Shown here: positions 46,545 to 55,770 of the stretch, piece after piece
Layout: the number at the start of each line of letters is the position of its first letter
Position numbering within the stretch: position 1 is the first letter of the stretch
Assembly: GCA_947499725.1 (NCBI GenBank)
Contig: CANMPK010000006.1
Location: forward strand, 1-64,000
Direction of reading: 5' to 3'
Source of the DNA: an uncultured Paracoccaceae bacterium
GTDB taxonomy: Bacteria; Pseudomonadota; Alphaproteobacteria; Rhodobacterales; Rhodobacteraceae
DNA: 64,000 nucleotides
Program-made: the position numbers and the translations under genes
The notes under the pieces: model-generated
Databases searched by the model: none
What the model was told of the DNA's origin: nothing
What the model saw: only the letters and a program-made list of their open reading frames with translations

Positions 46545-47627
46545 ATGGCACATACTCAAAAATTATCTCCCAACCGCTTTCACGCCTATATGGCGTCTTT
46601 CTCAAAACGCGCTTTCGGGACCCCATCTGCAGCAGTTTTGTCCATCGTCATTTTTGGCGCTCTCGGGTATTGGACTTGGCTTGCGGTTGATTGGGCCATT
46701 TTTCGAGCGGTGTGGTCCGCCGAAAATGTTGCCCACTGTACCGAAGAGGCGGGTGCCTGTTGGTCTGTGATTGATGCGCGCCATCGCCTGATCCTCTTCG
46801 GTCTTTATCCCTATGAGGAACATTGGCGATCTACATTTGCTTGCCTGTCCATTATTGCGACAGTGATCATTTCTTGTTTTCCGGCCACCTGGACGGCGAA
46901 GCGACTCACAAGCCTTTGGGTGGCAGGATTTGCTGCATATTATCTCCTGATGGAAGGGAGCTTGCTGGGCCTTGCGCAGGTTACAACGGATGGGTGGGGC
47001 GGGCTTTCCCTCACGTTATTTCTGTTTGCGTCTGTTGTTCTATTGGGCATGCCTATGGGGCTTGGCTTGGCGTTGATGCGCCGCTCTGAGATGCCTGTTG
47101 TGCGTAGCTTTGCGGTGATCGTGATCGATACAATTCGTTCATTGCCTCTTTTGACTACACTGTTTACCGCGGCTGTCGTCGTTCCAATCCTTTTGCCAAG
47201 CTGGCTTGAAGGTGACAAGATTTGGCGCGTTATCATCGCGTTTTCTTTGTTCTTTGGCTGTTATCAGGCCGAAGTTTTCAGAGGCGGTTTTCAGGCCATT
47301 CCGAAAGGGCAATTCGAAGCCGGCAAGGCCCTTGGTATAGGGTATTGGAAGATCATGGCGCGCATCATTTTGCCGCAAGTGTTCCGCCATGCTTTGCCAA
47401 GTACCATCAATATGGTTGTTGTGACGTTTAAAGAGACAGCCATCGTGATCATCATCGGCTTCTTTGATGTACTGGCATCGGCCAAGGCTGCTTTCGGGAC
47501 AGGCGAGTGGGCGCCGCATTACATGGAGGTCTATGTCTTTGTCGGTGCGATATATTGGACATTCATCTTTTCGCTCGGCCAGTATGGCGAGTATTTGAAA
47601 GGAAGAATGGCCTTATCGACGCACTAG
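46545..47627 (+). CDS. aapM: Amino-acid ABC transporter permease (AapM-like)
   Basis: A 360-aa permease. The EAA loop is AIPKGQFEAGKALGIGYWKIMARIILPQ, and DTIRSLPLLT is the usual region before it. The start follows the aapQ stop after a single nucleotide, so the two are co-translated. The ATPase gene is not here; it appears at 62540, after the catabolic operon. Confidence 0.92.
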   Translation: MAHTQKLSPNRFHAYMASFSKRAFGTPSAAVLSIVIFGALGYWTWLAVDWAIFRAVWSAENVAHCTEEAGACWSVIDARHRLILFGLYPYEEHWRSTFACLSIIATVIISCFPATWTAKRLTSLWVAGFAAYYLLMEGSLLGLAQVTTDGWGGLSLTLFLFASVVLLGMPMGLGLALMRRSEMPVVRSFAVIVIDTIRSLPLLTTLFTAAVVVPILLPSWLEGDKIWRVIIAFSLFFGCYQAEVFRGGFQAIPKGQFEAGKALGIGYWKIMARIILPQVFRHALPSTINMVVVTFKETAIVIIIGFFDVLASAKAAFGTGEWAPHYMEVYVFVGAIYWTFIFSLGQYGEYLKGRMALSTH

Positions 47628-47646
47628 CGACCTAGGAGGTGCAAAG

Positions 47647-47684
47647 AAAAGGGGCGAAGAGGTAAAACCCGCTTCGCCCCTTTT
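47647..47684. terminator. Strong bidirectional terminator
   Basis: AAAAGGGGCGAAG and CTTCGCCCCTTTT form a perfect 13-bp stem with a 12-nt loop between the aapM gene and the converging small membrane gene. A/T tails on both sides allow use from both strands. Confidence 0.9.
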
Positions 47685-47706
47685 CTATTGGATCAAGTGT
47701 TGGGTA

Positions 47707-47922
47707 TTACGAATTCAAATATCCAGCAATGAGTGCAACAAAGGCCCCGATGTGCACGACCATCAGCGCTCGGTCCCTCCACATAAATCCAACGACAAAC
47801 CACAGCACGATACCGATGACAAAGGCCGCAATATTCCACGGCACGATATTCATCCCCGTCAAGGCATATCCAATAAGTTGCACGACCGTCGCAATCCATT
47901 TGATCACATCTACGCGTTCCAT
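47707..47922 (-). CDS. Small membrane protein, 71 aa
   Basis: A 71-aa protein with two or three hydrophobic segments (WIATVVQLIGYALTGM, PWNIAAFVIGIVLWFVVGFMW, ALMVVHIGAFVALIAGY). It fits a widespread family of short unknown membrane proteins in Rhodobacteraceae. It lies downstream of the MBL-fold hydrolase on the same strand, 30 nt after its stop, so it may be co-transcribed with it. Confidence 0.7.
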   Translation of the reverse strand: MERVDVIKWIATVVQLIGYALTGMNIVPWNIAAFVIGIVLWFVVGFMWRDRALMVVHIGAFVALIAGYLNS

Positions 47923-47952
47923 ATCTTTACTCTTTCGTTATTTCGTTAGGGA

Positions 47953-48837
47953 TCACAACGCATCAATTGGCACAGTAAGCGTCATGTTACCGTCTTTATC
48001 TTTGGGAACTTCGCCGGCGCGCATATTGACTTGGAGCGACGGAATAATCAGTTTTGGCATGCCAAGGGTCGCGTCGCGGGCTTCGCGCATGGAGACGAAC
48101 TCTTCACGAGACGCCCCTTCACCAACATGGATATTCGCTTTCTTTTGTGCGCCGATGGTCGTCTCCCAACGGATTGCGCGCCCATTGGGGCCGTAGTCGT
48201 GACATACAAACAGTCGCATTTCTTCAGGGAGAGCAAGAACGCGTTCGATTGAATCGAACAACTCACCGGCATCGCCTCCAGGAAAATCCGCCCGCGCGGA
48301 CCCGCCATCTGGCATGAATAATGTATCACCCGTAAAGACCGCATCCCCTATGACATGCACCATACAGGCCGGCGTATGTCCGGGCGTATGCATGGCAAAA
48401 CAAGTCATTTTTCCGACATTATAAACCTGATTGTCCGTGAACAGACAGTCGAACTGTGTGCCGTCCCGTTGGAATTCGGTGCCAGCATTAAAGATCTTTC
48501 CAAAGGTTTCTTGCACAGTCAGGATATGTTCACCGATCCCGATTTTACCGCCCAGTTTTTTCTGTATATAGGGCGCGCCAGATAGGTGATCTGCGTGAAC
48601 ATGTGTTTCAATAATCCATTCAAGTCTAAGCCCGCGTTCGGTTATGAATGCGATGATCTGATCCGCGGTATCAAAGCTGAGGCGTGCAGCCGCGTAATCA
48701 AATTGCATGACAGCATCAATGACCGCGCAAGACGTGCTTGCGGGGTCTTTGATGACATAGCTTATTGTGTTGGACTGCGCATCGAAGAATGCCGTTACGT
48801 CTGGCTTTTGATCCAGAGATGCAATTGGATGTTCCAT
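47953..48837 (-). CDS. MBL-fold metallo-hydrolase (ETHE1/persulfide-dioxygenase-like)
   Basis: A 294-aa metallo-beta-lactamase-fold protein. The metal motif is THVHADHLSG, with HTPGHTPACMVHVIGDAVFTGDTLFMPDGG and FVCHDYGPNGRAIRWETT following. This set fits the ETHE1-type group, which includes persulfide dioxygenases and related thiol hydrolases. A rhodanese, a cystathionine beta-lyase-like enzyme and a SulP transporter nearby support a sulfur role. The exact substrate is inferred. Confidence 0.85.
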   Translation of the reverse strand: MEHPIASLDQKPDVTAFFDAQSNTISYVIKDPASTSCAVIDAVMQFDYAAARLSFDTADQIIAFITERGLRLEWIIETHVHADHLSGAPYIQKKLGGKIGIGEHILTVQETFGKIFNAGTEFQRDGTQFDCLFTDNQVYNVGKMTCFAMHTPGHTPACMVHVIGDAVFTGDTLFMPDGGSARADFPGGDAGELFDSIERVLALPEEMRLFVCHDYGPNGRAIRWETTIGAQKKANIHVGEGASREEFVSMREARDATLGMPKLIIPSLQVNMRAGEVPKDKDGNMTLTVPIDAL

Positions 48838-48852
48838 GCCCGTCTTCCTTTT

Positions 48853-49491
48853 CTAATCGAGAGTTACAGCGCCTTTTGGTGTACTTAGATCAAAGGACAA
48901 CGCGGCGGGGCCCTCGCTGACATTGGCCAAGTGATCGACCTTGAGTGCTTTCAAAACTTCCAACAGTTCAGACGGGTTTGGGTGGGCCAATTGAACCTTG
49001 TCCAAGGTCACGCCCAAATCTTGTTGGCCTGTGCTTGGATGGGGCCCTGGCGACCATTCGATGAACGCAGGCAACAAACCTCCCATCGGCAAGCTTCCGT
49101 CTTTTGGTACAGTCAAACGCCATGAGCGATCACCGCGCGTGAACAGTACCACTTCGCCCAGATCCACGGGGCTCGCGGCGATGACCGCATCCAGATCGTC
49201 GGTCCCAACGACCCAGCACAATGCACGAGGACGGGTTTTTAGGCGGGCTTGGGTGGCACGGTCATCCAGCGTGAACCAACGTACCCGTCCTGGATCGGCT
49301 GGTGCGTCGGGATCGATCGCGATAAGTTCAAAGAAGCTCTCGTTGCCTGATTGCATCACACAATTATGCGTGCTCATCGCGTCGTGTTTGCCGCCGCGTG
49401 GAACTTCGACGCCAAGGACGTCCTTCAGGCTTTCGATACCTTGCTCCAAGCTGTCGGCGCCAATCGCAAAGTGGTCAATTTTGTTGTGCAT
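48853..49491 (-). CDS. VOC-family (glyoxalase-like) protein
   Basis: A 212-aa vicinal-oxygen-chelate protein. KIDHFAIGADSLEQGIESLKDVLGVEVPRGGKHDAMSTHNCVMQSGNESFFELIAIDP is the glyoxalase-like first module. These bind a divalent metal and act on small carbonyl or aromatic compounds. It lies 15 nt upstream of the MBL-fold hydrolase on the same strand, suggesting linked detoxification. Confidence 0.85.
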   Translation of the reverse strand: MHNKIDHFAIGADSLEQGIESLKDVLGVEVPRGGKHDAMSTHNCVMQSGNESFFELIAIDPDAPADPGRVRWFTLDDRATQARLKTRPRALCWVVGTDDLDAVIAASPVDLGEVVLFTRGDRSWRLTVPKDGSLPMGGLLPAFIEWSPGPHPSTGQQDLGVTLDKVQLAHPNPSELLEVLKALKVDHLANVSEGPAALSFDLSTPKGAVTLD

Positions 49492-49516
49492 TTGGGCACT
49501 CCGTTTTGATGGTAAA

Positions 49517-50692
49517 CTATGAATTCAAAAGAGGTAACGCGGCCTGCAGGTCTGCTTTCAGGCTATCTGTGTCTTCAAGGCCGATGTTAAACCGCACCAA
49601 GGCACCGGTCTCAGTCCAAGCTTTCGCGCTGCGCATGGGGTCAACGGGCAATACAAGGCTCTCGTATCCACCCCAGCTCACGCCGATACCAAAATGATGC
49701 AGGGCGTCGACAAAATCGCGGATTTGTGCCGCGCTGCAGGGGTGAAAAATCACGGAGAACAGACCTGCGGCGCCGGTGAAGTCACGCTTCCAGAAATCGT
49801 GGCCGGGGCAACTCTCAAAGGCTGGGTGCAGAACAGTCTTTACTTGTTTTTGTTGTCCCAGCCATGTCGCGATTTCACGGCCGGCCTTGTCAAAATACTC
49901 CATGCGGACCTTAAGCGTTCTAAGCCCGCGCAAGGCGAGGAAAACTTCGTGTGATCCTGGCTTGTCGCCGATTGCAAAAACGGTCTTACGTATCTGATCA
50001 TGGTACATGGTATTGCTCGCGATCATGCCCATCATGCAATCTGAATGCCCGCTGATGTATTTTGAGCAAGAGGCGACCACGACATCGCAGCCCAGATCAA
50101 GGGGTTTGCAAAACAACGGCGTGGCCCAAGTGCTATCGATAATCGAGGGGATAGAGGCATCGCGTGCGGCTTTTGCAATGGCCGGAATGTCAGGTATTTC
50201 AAAGGTGCCCGACCCTGGGGCTTCGAGCATAATGGCGCAGGTTGTTTCACGAATTAAATCGTAGATATCTGTGCCGATCATGGGATCGTAGTATTCAATC
50301 TCAACGCCCATGCGGCTCAAAACGCCATCACAAAAGGCGCGCGTGTTGCCGTAGACGTGATCGGCGACCAATAGGTGTTTTCCCGGGGCAACGAATGTCA
50401 TCAACGCCGTAGAGATGGCCGCCACGCCGGATGATGTTAAGGTGACACCGCGTGCGTTTTCGAGATTGGCAAGTAGCGCTTCCAGTTGAAATGAGGCGTC
50501 ATTTCCATACCGCCCATAGTAAAGGGTACCGGATGCGTAGCGCGCATCGCGTGCGCTCTCAAAACTTGCCATACTGTCAAAGACAATCGTCGAGCCAAGC
50601 TCAATAGGCATGTTAACATGACGACCATCGACACGGGGAGGCCTACCGTTTTGCACGAGAGCATCGGCGTTATTTCTTGTATCTGAAGGCAT
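49517..50692 (-). CDS. metC: Cystathionine beta-lyase-type PLP enzyme
   Basis: A 391-aa Cys/Met-metabolism PLP enzyme. The PLP lysine lies in VVASCSKYISGHSDCMMGMI, and the SSGVAAISTALMTF and YGNTRAF segments bind the cofactor phosphate. It fits the MetC (cystathionine beta-lyase) group, which splits C-S bonds to homocysteine, pyruvate and ammonia. It could act on another thioether here. It is divergent from the molybdoenzyme gene at 50794. Confidence 0.88.
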   Translation of the reverse strand: MPSDTRNNADALVQNGRPPRVDGRHVNMPIELGSTIVFDSMASFESARDARYASGTLYYGRYGNDASFQLEALLANLENARGVTLTSSGVAAISTALMTFVAPGKHLLVADHVYGNTRAFCDGVLSRMGVEIEYYDPMIGTDIYDLIRETTCAIMLEAPGSGTFEIPDIPAIAKAARDASIPSIIDSTWATPLFCKPLDLGCDVVVASCSKYISGHSDCMMGMIASNTMYHDQIRKTVFAIGDKPGSHEVFLALRGLRTLKVRMEYFDKAGREIATWLGQQKQVKTVLHPAFESCPGHDFWKRDFTGAAGLFSVIFHPCSAAQIRDFVDALHHFGIGVSWGGYESLVLPVDPMRSAKAWTETGALVRFNIGLEDTDSLKADLQAALPLLNS

Positions 50693-50793
50693 GGAATAAT
50701 CTCGCTTAATATAGACGTTCTGAGGATGACATCCTAGATCTACTGTGTCAATATGCAGAAAATATGTTCACTATAGCAGCACGTGAGAGTTGA

Positions 50794-53130
50794 ATGCCTA
50801 AGATTGAAACAAAGATTACTGCAAGCCACTGGGGCGTTGGTGTCGCTGTGGTTGAAGATGAAAAAATTCAATCGGTCGCTGGGCATTGCGAGGATCCAAA
50901 TCCGTCGCGGATCAACGATAATATCGCAAGCAGCTTGCATGGCGATGCGCGTATCACGCGTCCAGCCGTGCGCAAATCATGGCTTGAGAACGGTCCCGAA
51001 GGGCGCGGTACAAGCGGCGAAACAGCACGCGGTCGCGATGGCTTTGTCGAAGTCAGTTGGGATACGGCTCTCGATTTGATTGCCAAAGAACTTAGACGTA
51101 TTCGTAAGGCGTATGGGAATGGAGCAATTTTTGCCGGTTCATATGGTTGGTCAAGCGCCGGACGCTTTCATCACGCCCAGAGTCAACTGAAGCGTTTTTT
51201 GAACACGCAGGGCGGGTTCGTGCGTTCAGAGGGTAACTATAGCTATAATGCGGCCCTTGTCCTGATGCCGCATATCGTTGGGCCGTACCGACAACATGTT
51301 GTGGACGCGACCCGCTGGCCGGTCATTGCCAAACACAGCGATCTTGTTGTGTGTTTTGGTGGCATCGCACAGCGCAATACTCAAGTCAGCGATGGTGGCG
51401 TTGCGCGTCATCGGATGAAAGATAACTTGACCCTATGCAAGGACGCGGGCGTTGAGTTTGTCAACATCAGCCCATTGCGCAGCGATATCTTAGAGACACT
51501 TGATGCTGTCTGGATGCCACCATTGCCGGGTTCTGACACTGCATTGATGTTGGGGCTCGCGCATACCTTGCTAACCGAAGGTCTGCATGATGTTTCGTTT
51601 TTGGATAAATACACCGTCGGCTTTGACCGCGTCGCAGCGTACATTCTGGGCAAAACCGATGGCCAGCCAAAAGACGCCGCTTGGGCTGCGGCACAATCGG
51701 GAATCGACGCCGAAGACATTGCGGCCCTCGCTCGAAAAATGGCGTCGTCCCGTACGATGATCAGTATTGCCGCGGGGGTACAGAGGGCAGATTATGGCGA
51801 ACAACCCCTTTGGATGGGAGTGACTTTGGCAGCGATGCTGGGGCAAATCGGCTTACCTGGTGGCGGATATGTGATTGGGTACGGCGTGAACGCGAACATC
51901 GGGAATGTAGAGCGCCCATTTCGGTGGGGCGCCTTTTCACAACTCAAGAACCCGCACGATGACTTTATCCCAGTCGCGATGATTTCCGAGATGTTACTAA
52001 GTCCCGGGAAAAGCTATGATTACAACGGGCGTAAACGGAAATTCCCCCATGCGCGTATGGTCTGGTGGGCCGGAGGAAACCCTTTTCATCATCACCAAGA
52101 CCTGAATAGGTTACACGAGGCGTTCCAGGCCCCCGACACCGTGATTGTGAATGAGCTGAATTGGACCGCAACCGCGCGTCATGCGGATATCGTTTTGCCG
52201 ATTGCGTCTGCGCAAGAACGTACAGACTTTGGCGCAGGGAAATCAGACAATGCCCTTGTTCCGATGCCAGCACTAATCAAGCCGGTGGGCGAGGCGCGGA
52301 TGGAATATGACATCTATGCAGACCTCGCAGGGCGTCTTGGAAATGCCGAGGCGTTTACGGAGGGGCGCAGCAGTGAAGACTGGTTGCGGTGCATTTGGCA
52401 ACAAACGCAATCTACGGCTTCGAAGGCCGGTATTGATCTGCCGAACTGGGATGAATTTATCTCTGGGGACGTTGTGCATGTGCCAGATCCAGCGCCTGAG
52501 CAAGTATTTCTGGACAAATTTCGTGCCGATCCGGTGGCAAATCCCTTGTCGACCCCAAGCGGTCGCATCGAGCTATTCTCGCAAACCATTGCGTCGTTTG
52601 GTCGCCCTGACTGCCCAGGCCATGCGGCGTGGTTCGCGCCACGGGATGTGGCAGCCGGAGCGGAACAAAAATACCCACTGTATATGTTGTCGGGGCAACC
52701 AAAAACGCGGTTGCACAGCCAGCTTGATAATGGCGACTATAGTAAAAGCCATAAGATCAAGGATCGCGAGCCGGTGCTGCTTCATCCAAGAGATGCGGCT
52801 GAGCGTGGGATTGAGCATGGAGATATCGTTGAGCTCTACAATGATCGCGGGCGTTGTCTTGCTGGTGCAAAAATAACCGATGAAGTCCGCGAGGGCTGTG
52901 TCTTTTTGTGGACGGGAGCTTGGTATGATCCCGATTTCAATGCGCCGCAAAACCGTGATCGACATGGAAATCCGAATGTTTTAACCCATGATCTTCGCAC
53001 ATCGTCCCTTAGTCAAAGCACGGCGGCACATTCAACCTTGTTGAATGTACGTAAGTTTGAAGGTGTATTGCCAAAAATCACGGCTCATTCAGCTCCTGAC
53101 TTCCTGTTTCGGAATGAACCTGATACTTGA
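50794..53130 (+). CDS. BisC/TorZ-type molybdopterin oxidoreductase
   Basis: A 778-aa DMSO-reductase-family enzyme. The Mo-ligand serine is expected in FAGSYGWSSAGRFHHAQSQL, as in biotin sulfoxide and TMAO reductases. Other parts include GGNPFHHHQDLNRL, SAQERTDFG and SGQPKTRLHSQ. No twin-arginine signal and no N-terminal iron-sulfur cysteines are present, so it is cytoplasmic like BisC. It would reduce an S- or N-oxide such as biotin or methionine sulfoxide. The IclR gene follows after 21 nt. Confidence 0.88.
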   Translation: MPKIETKITASHWGVGVAVVEDEKIQSVAGHCEDPNPSRINDNIASSLHGDARITRPAVRKSWLENGPEGRGTSGETARGRDGFVEVSWDTALDLIAKELRRIRKAYGNGAIFAGSYGWSSAGRFHHAQSQLKRFLNTQGGFVRSEGNYSYNAALVLMPHIVGPYRQHVVDATRWPVIAKHSDLVVCFGGIAQRNTQVSDGGVARHRMKDNLTLCKDAGVEFVNISPLRSDILETLDAVWMPPLPGSDTALMLGLAHTLLTEGLHDVSFLDKYTVGFDRVAAYILGKTDGQPKDAAWAAAQSGIDAEDIAALARKMASSRTMISIAAGVQRADYGEQPLWMGVTLAAMLGQIGLPGGGYVIGYGVNANIGNVERPFRWGAFSQLKNPHDDFIPVAMISEMLLSPGKSYDYNGRKRKFPHARMVWWAGGNPFHHHQDLNRLHEAFQAPDTVIVNELNWTATARHADIVLPIASAQERTDFGAGKSDNALVPMPALIKPVGEARMEYDIYADLAGRLGNAEAFTEGRSSEDWLRCIWQQTQSTASKAGIDLPNWDEFISGDVVHVPDPAPEQVFLDKFRADPVANPLSTPSGRIELFSQTIASFGRPDCPGHAAWFAPRDVAAGAEQKYPLYMLSGQPKTRLHSQLDNGDYSKSHKIKDREPVLLHPRDAAERGIEHGDIVELYNDRGRCLAGAKITDEVREGCVFLWTGAWYDPDFNAPQNRDRHGNPNVLTHDLRTSSLSQSTAAHSTLLNVRKFEGVLPKITAHSAPDFLFRNEPDT

Positions 53131-53151
53131 TACGTATCGGAGGATGAACCA

Positions 53152-53922
53152 ATGACAGATACGCCGCCTAAGACGCCCAAAGTTGACTCTACCCTCTCCA
53201 AGGGATTGAGCATTCTTGAAAACTTGGCACATGCCCCATCAGGCAAGGGCGTTACCGAGTTATCGGTGGAGTTGGGTCTTACGAAATCTAACACATTTCG
53301 CCTTTTGCAGAGTCTCACAACACTTGGATATGTCAAACACTTGGAAAGCAAAGCTTATGCCGCGACGTTGAAGACGTGGCAAATTGGACGAGCTTCGGTT
53401 GATAATTTGAACCTGCGCGAACTGGCCGCGCCTGAGATGTCATTCCTGTCCAAGGAAACCGGCGAGACGATTTATCTGGCCGTTCCTGAACATCTTGGGA
53501 TCGTCTATATAGATAAGATTGAGAGCCAAAAACCCATCCGGTCTTGGAGCCCGATTGGCGGCGAAGCGCCGATTCATTGCGTGGGTACCGGGAAGGCCAT
53601 CTTGGCGGCGAATTATGGTAGCATGCGCGAACGCATTAAGGGGCAACTGACCCGACATACGGAAAAGACAATATCCTCTATTGCGGCCCTTGATGATGAT
53701 ATGAATGCGACGCTTGCCCGAGGATATGCCGTAGACCAAGGCGAATTTCGCGAGCGCATTTGGAGTCTTGGGGCAGCGATTACGCTTCCCAGTGGAGAAA
53801 GCATAGCGTCGTTGGGGATTTCGTTGCCAGATGTGAGTATGCCCGAAAACGGGTTAGATAGATATGGATCTTTGGTTGCCAATTGCGCCGAAAGCGTATC
53901 TGCGAAACTGGCGCGCCGCTAA
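53152..53922 (+). CDS. IclR-family transcriptional regulator
   Basis: A 256-aa IclR protein. The winged HTH is LSKGLSILENLAHAPSGKGVTELSVELGLTKSNTFRLLQSL, and the GAF-like C-terminal ligand domain contains GTGKAILA and LGAAITLPSGESIASLGI. It is in line with the molybdoenzyme and stands before the rhodanese and the catabolic operon. It is a candidate regulator of the block 44.3-63.3 kb. Confidence 0.92.
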   Translation: MTDTPPKTPKVDSTLSKGLSILENLAHAPSGKGVTELSVELGLTKSNTFRLLQSLTTLGYVKHLESKAYAATLKTWQIGRASVDNLNLRELAAPEMSFLSKETGETIYLAVPEHLGIVYIDKIESQKPIRSWSPIGGEAPIHCVGTGKAILAANYGSMRERIKGQLTRHTEKTISSIAALDDDMNATLARGYAVDQGEFRERIWSLGAAITLPSGESIASLGISLPDVSMPENGLDRYGSLVANCAESVSAKLARR

Positions 53923-53938
53923 ATTTCACTTGATCTAA

Positions 53939-53982
53939 CTGTTTCGCGCCTTCTTTGTAGAGTGCGCGAAACAGAGTTTTTT
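53939..53982. terminator. Terminator between IclR and rhodanese genes
   Basis: CTGTTTCGCGC and GCGCGAAACAG form a perfect 11-bp stem with a 14-nt loop, followed on the plus strand by a six-T run. It ends the IclR transcript and may also serve the converging rhodanese gene. Confidence 0.9.
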
Positions 53983-54382
53983 AGCCCTTCTTTTCAGGAA
54001 ATTCGACTGAACCGCCTTGTTTTTCCCAAGTGGAGAAACCTTCTTTGAGGTGAGCCGCTTCAAACCCCATGTCTTGGAGCGTGGCAACTGTTAGCGACGA
54101 GCGCCAACCTGAGGCGCAATGGAAGACAAACTTCTTATCTTCTCCAAAGATGTCCTTGAAATATGGGCTGTCTGGATCGACCCAGAATTCGATCATGCCA
54201 CGCGGCGCGTGAAAGCTGCCAGGAATAAAACCTGTGCGCTGGCGTTCACGTGGGTCGCGAATGTCAACCACGACAACATTTGGATTTTCGAGCATCGCGA
54301 TGAGGTCGGCGGTTTCGACTTCCTCAATGCGCGCTCTTGCGGCTTTCACCATGTCAGATGATGACAATTTGAGCTTTTTCAT
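53981..54382 (-). CDS. Rhodanese-like sulfurtransferase
   Basis: A 133-aa single rhodanese domain. The active-site cysteine is in FHCASGWRS, and VVVDIRDPRERQRTGFIPGSFHAPRG is the typical first half. It would move sulfane sulfur, for example to cyanide or thiols, in the cytoplasm. ATG 54382 has GGAGG 5-7 nt upstream; the longer ORF lacks support. It is divergent from the FAD oxidoreductase at 54494. Confidence 0.9.
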   Translation of the reverse strand: MKKLKLSSSDMVKAARARIEEVETADLIAMLENPNVVVVDIRDPRERQRTGFIPGSFHAPRGMIEFWVDPDSPYFKDIFGEDKKFVFHCASGWRSSLTVATLQDMGFEAAHLKEGFSTWEKQGGSVEFPEKKG

Positions 54383-54493
54383 AAAGACCTCCGTGCTGAT
54401 ATATAGAACTTGTATATCATATATTGACACAGAGGAGAAGCTGTTGCAACCTTTCTTCAATCGCAGCCATTCCGTTTGAGGTAGGGAATCTAT

Positions 54494-55768
54494 ATGAGTG
54501 CACAAAATGCAATTTCGCTTTGGAACGCCACGGCGATTGAAGAAGATTTTCATGCGCCGCTCGATACGCAAGGTATCTTGGATGTCGTGATTATCGGCGG
54601 TGGGTTCACCGGGTTATCATCAGCGCTTCATTGCGCCGAGCAGGGACTGTCGGCGCATGTGCTTGAGGCGAATCAAATCGGTTTCGGTGGGTCAGGACGC
54701 AACTGTGGGCTGGTAAATGCCGCGCTTTGGTTGCCACCCCAAAAAGTGCGTGAGAAATTGGGACCGGTATATGGTCCGCGTTTCATCGATATGTTCGGTC
54801 AAGGCCCAGGGTATGTGTTTTCTCTAATTGAAAAGCACCAAATCCGCTGTGAAGTGACCAAAACTGGGACAATTCATGGTGCGCATGCCCCTTCAGGTTT
54901 TCGCGACCTACAGGACCGCCACAAAGAGTGGCAGCGCCTGGGTCAGCCAGTGGATCTGCTATCGCGTGAGGAGGTATCCGAGAAATTGGGCACGACTGTG
55001 TTCCATGGTGGCCTTTTGGATCACCGCGCCGGCACGATAAACCCAATGGGCTATGTGCGAGGACTTGCACGTGCGGCGCTCGGAGCCGGTGCGAAAATAA
55101 GCACCAAGGTCCGCGCGACCAAATTATCCAAAGAAGGTGATCTGTGGATCGTTGAAACGGATAAGGGCACAGTGAAAGCTAAGGCGGTTGTTCTGGGAAC
55201 CAACGCTTACACGGATGACCTATGGCCAGGCTTGAAGCAGAACTTTACGTTGATCAATTACTTTCAACTCGCCACCAAGCCGCTGGGGCCAGAGGCCGCG
55301 CATATTATGCCCGAAAAACAGGGTTTGTGGGATACCGGTCAGATCATGTTTAATGTGCGCCGCGATGCATACGATCGCCTGCTGATTGGATCTATGGGTA
55401 AGGTCATGGGTGATATTAATGGCGGCGTTTCACAGCGTTGGGCGCGCAAACAAATCGCGCGTTTGTTCCCAACACTTGGCCCCGTCGAGTTCGAAGAGGC
55501 GTGGACAGGGCAAATTGCAATGACACCAGATCATCTGCCCCGCATTCATGAGCTTGATAAAAATCTATTCACGCCAATTGGTTACAATGGTCGTGGTATC
55601 ACAACCGGTACGATGTTTGGGCGCACGATGTCGCAATTATTGACCGGCATGGATCGTGCAGATCTGCCGCTACCTATGACGGACCCATCGACAGTGAAAT
55701 CTGCTCCTGTCTTTTCGCGCTTGTACCAAACGGCGTTCACAGCAAAACAAATCTTGAAAGCAATTTGA
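54494..55768 (+). CDS. FAD-dependent amino-acid/amine oxidoreductase (DAO family)
   Basis: A 424-aa DAO-fold flavoprotein. The dinucleotide motif is VIIGGGFTGLSSALHCAEQG, and the C-terminus has FTPIGYNGRGITTGTMFGR, where the flavin is closed. Similar proteins oxidise glycine, sarcosine or gamma-glutamylputrescine. It starts an operon that continues with HyuA, HyuB, SDR, PrpE-like and RidA genes; the imine or enamine it could produce is the kind of product RidA handles. Confidence 0.9.
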   Translation: MSAQNAISLWNATAIEEDFHAPLDTQGILDVVIIGGGFTGLSSALHCAEQGLSAHVLEANQIGFGGSGRNCGLVNAALWLPPQKVREKLGPVYGPRFIDMFGQGPGYVFSLIEKHQIRCEVTKTGTIHGAHAPSGFRDLQDRHKEWQRLGQPVDLLSREEVSEKLGTTVFHGGLLDHRAGTINPMGYVRGLARAALGAGAKISTKVRATKLSKEGDLWIVETDKGTVKAKAVVLGTNAYTDDLWPGLKQNFTLINYFQLATKPLGPEAAHIMPEKQGLWDTGQIMFNVRRDAYDRLLIGSMGKVMGDINGGVSQRWARKQIARLFPTLGPVEFEEAWTGQIAMTPDHLPRIHELDKNLFTPIGYNGRGITTGTMFGRTMSQLLTGMDRADLPLPMTDPSTVKSAPVFSRLYQTAFTAKQILKAI

Positions 55769-55770
55769 CT

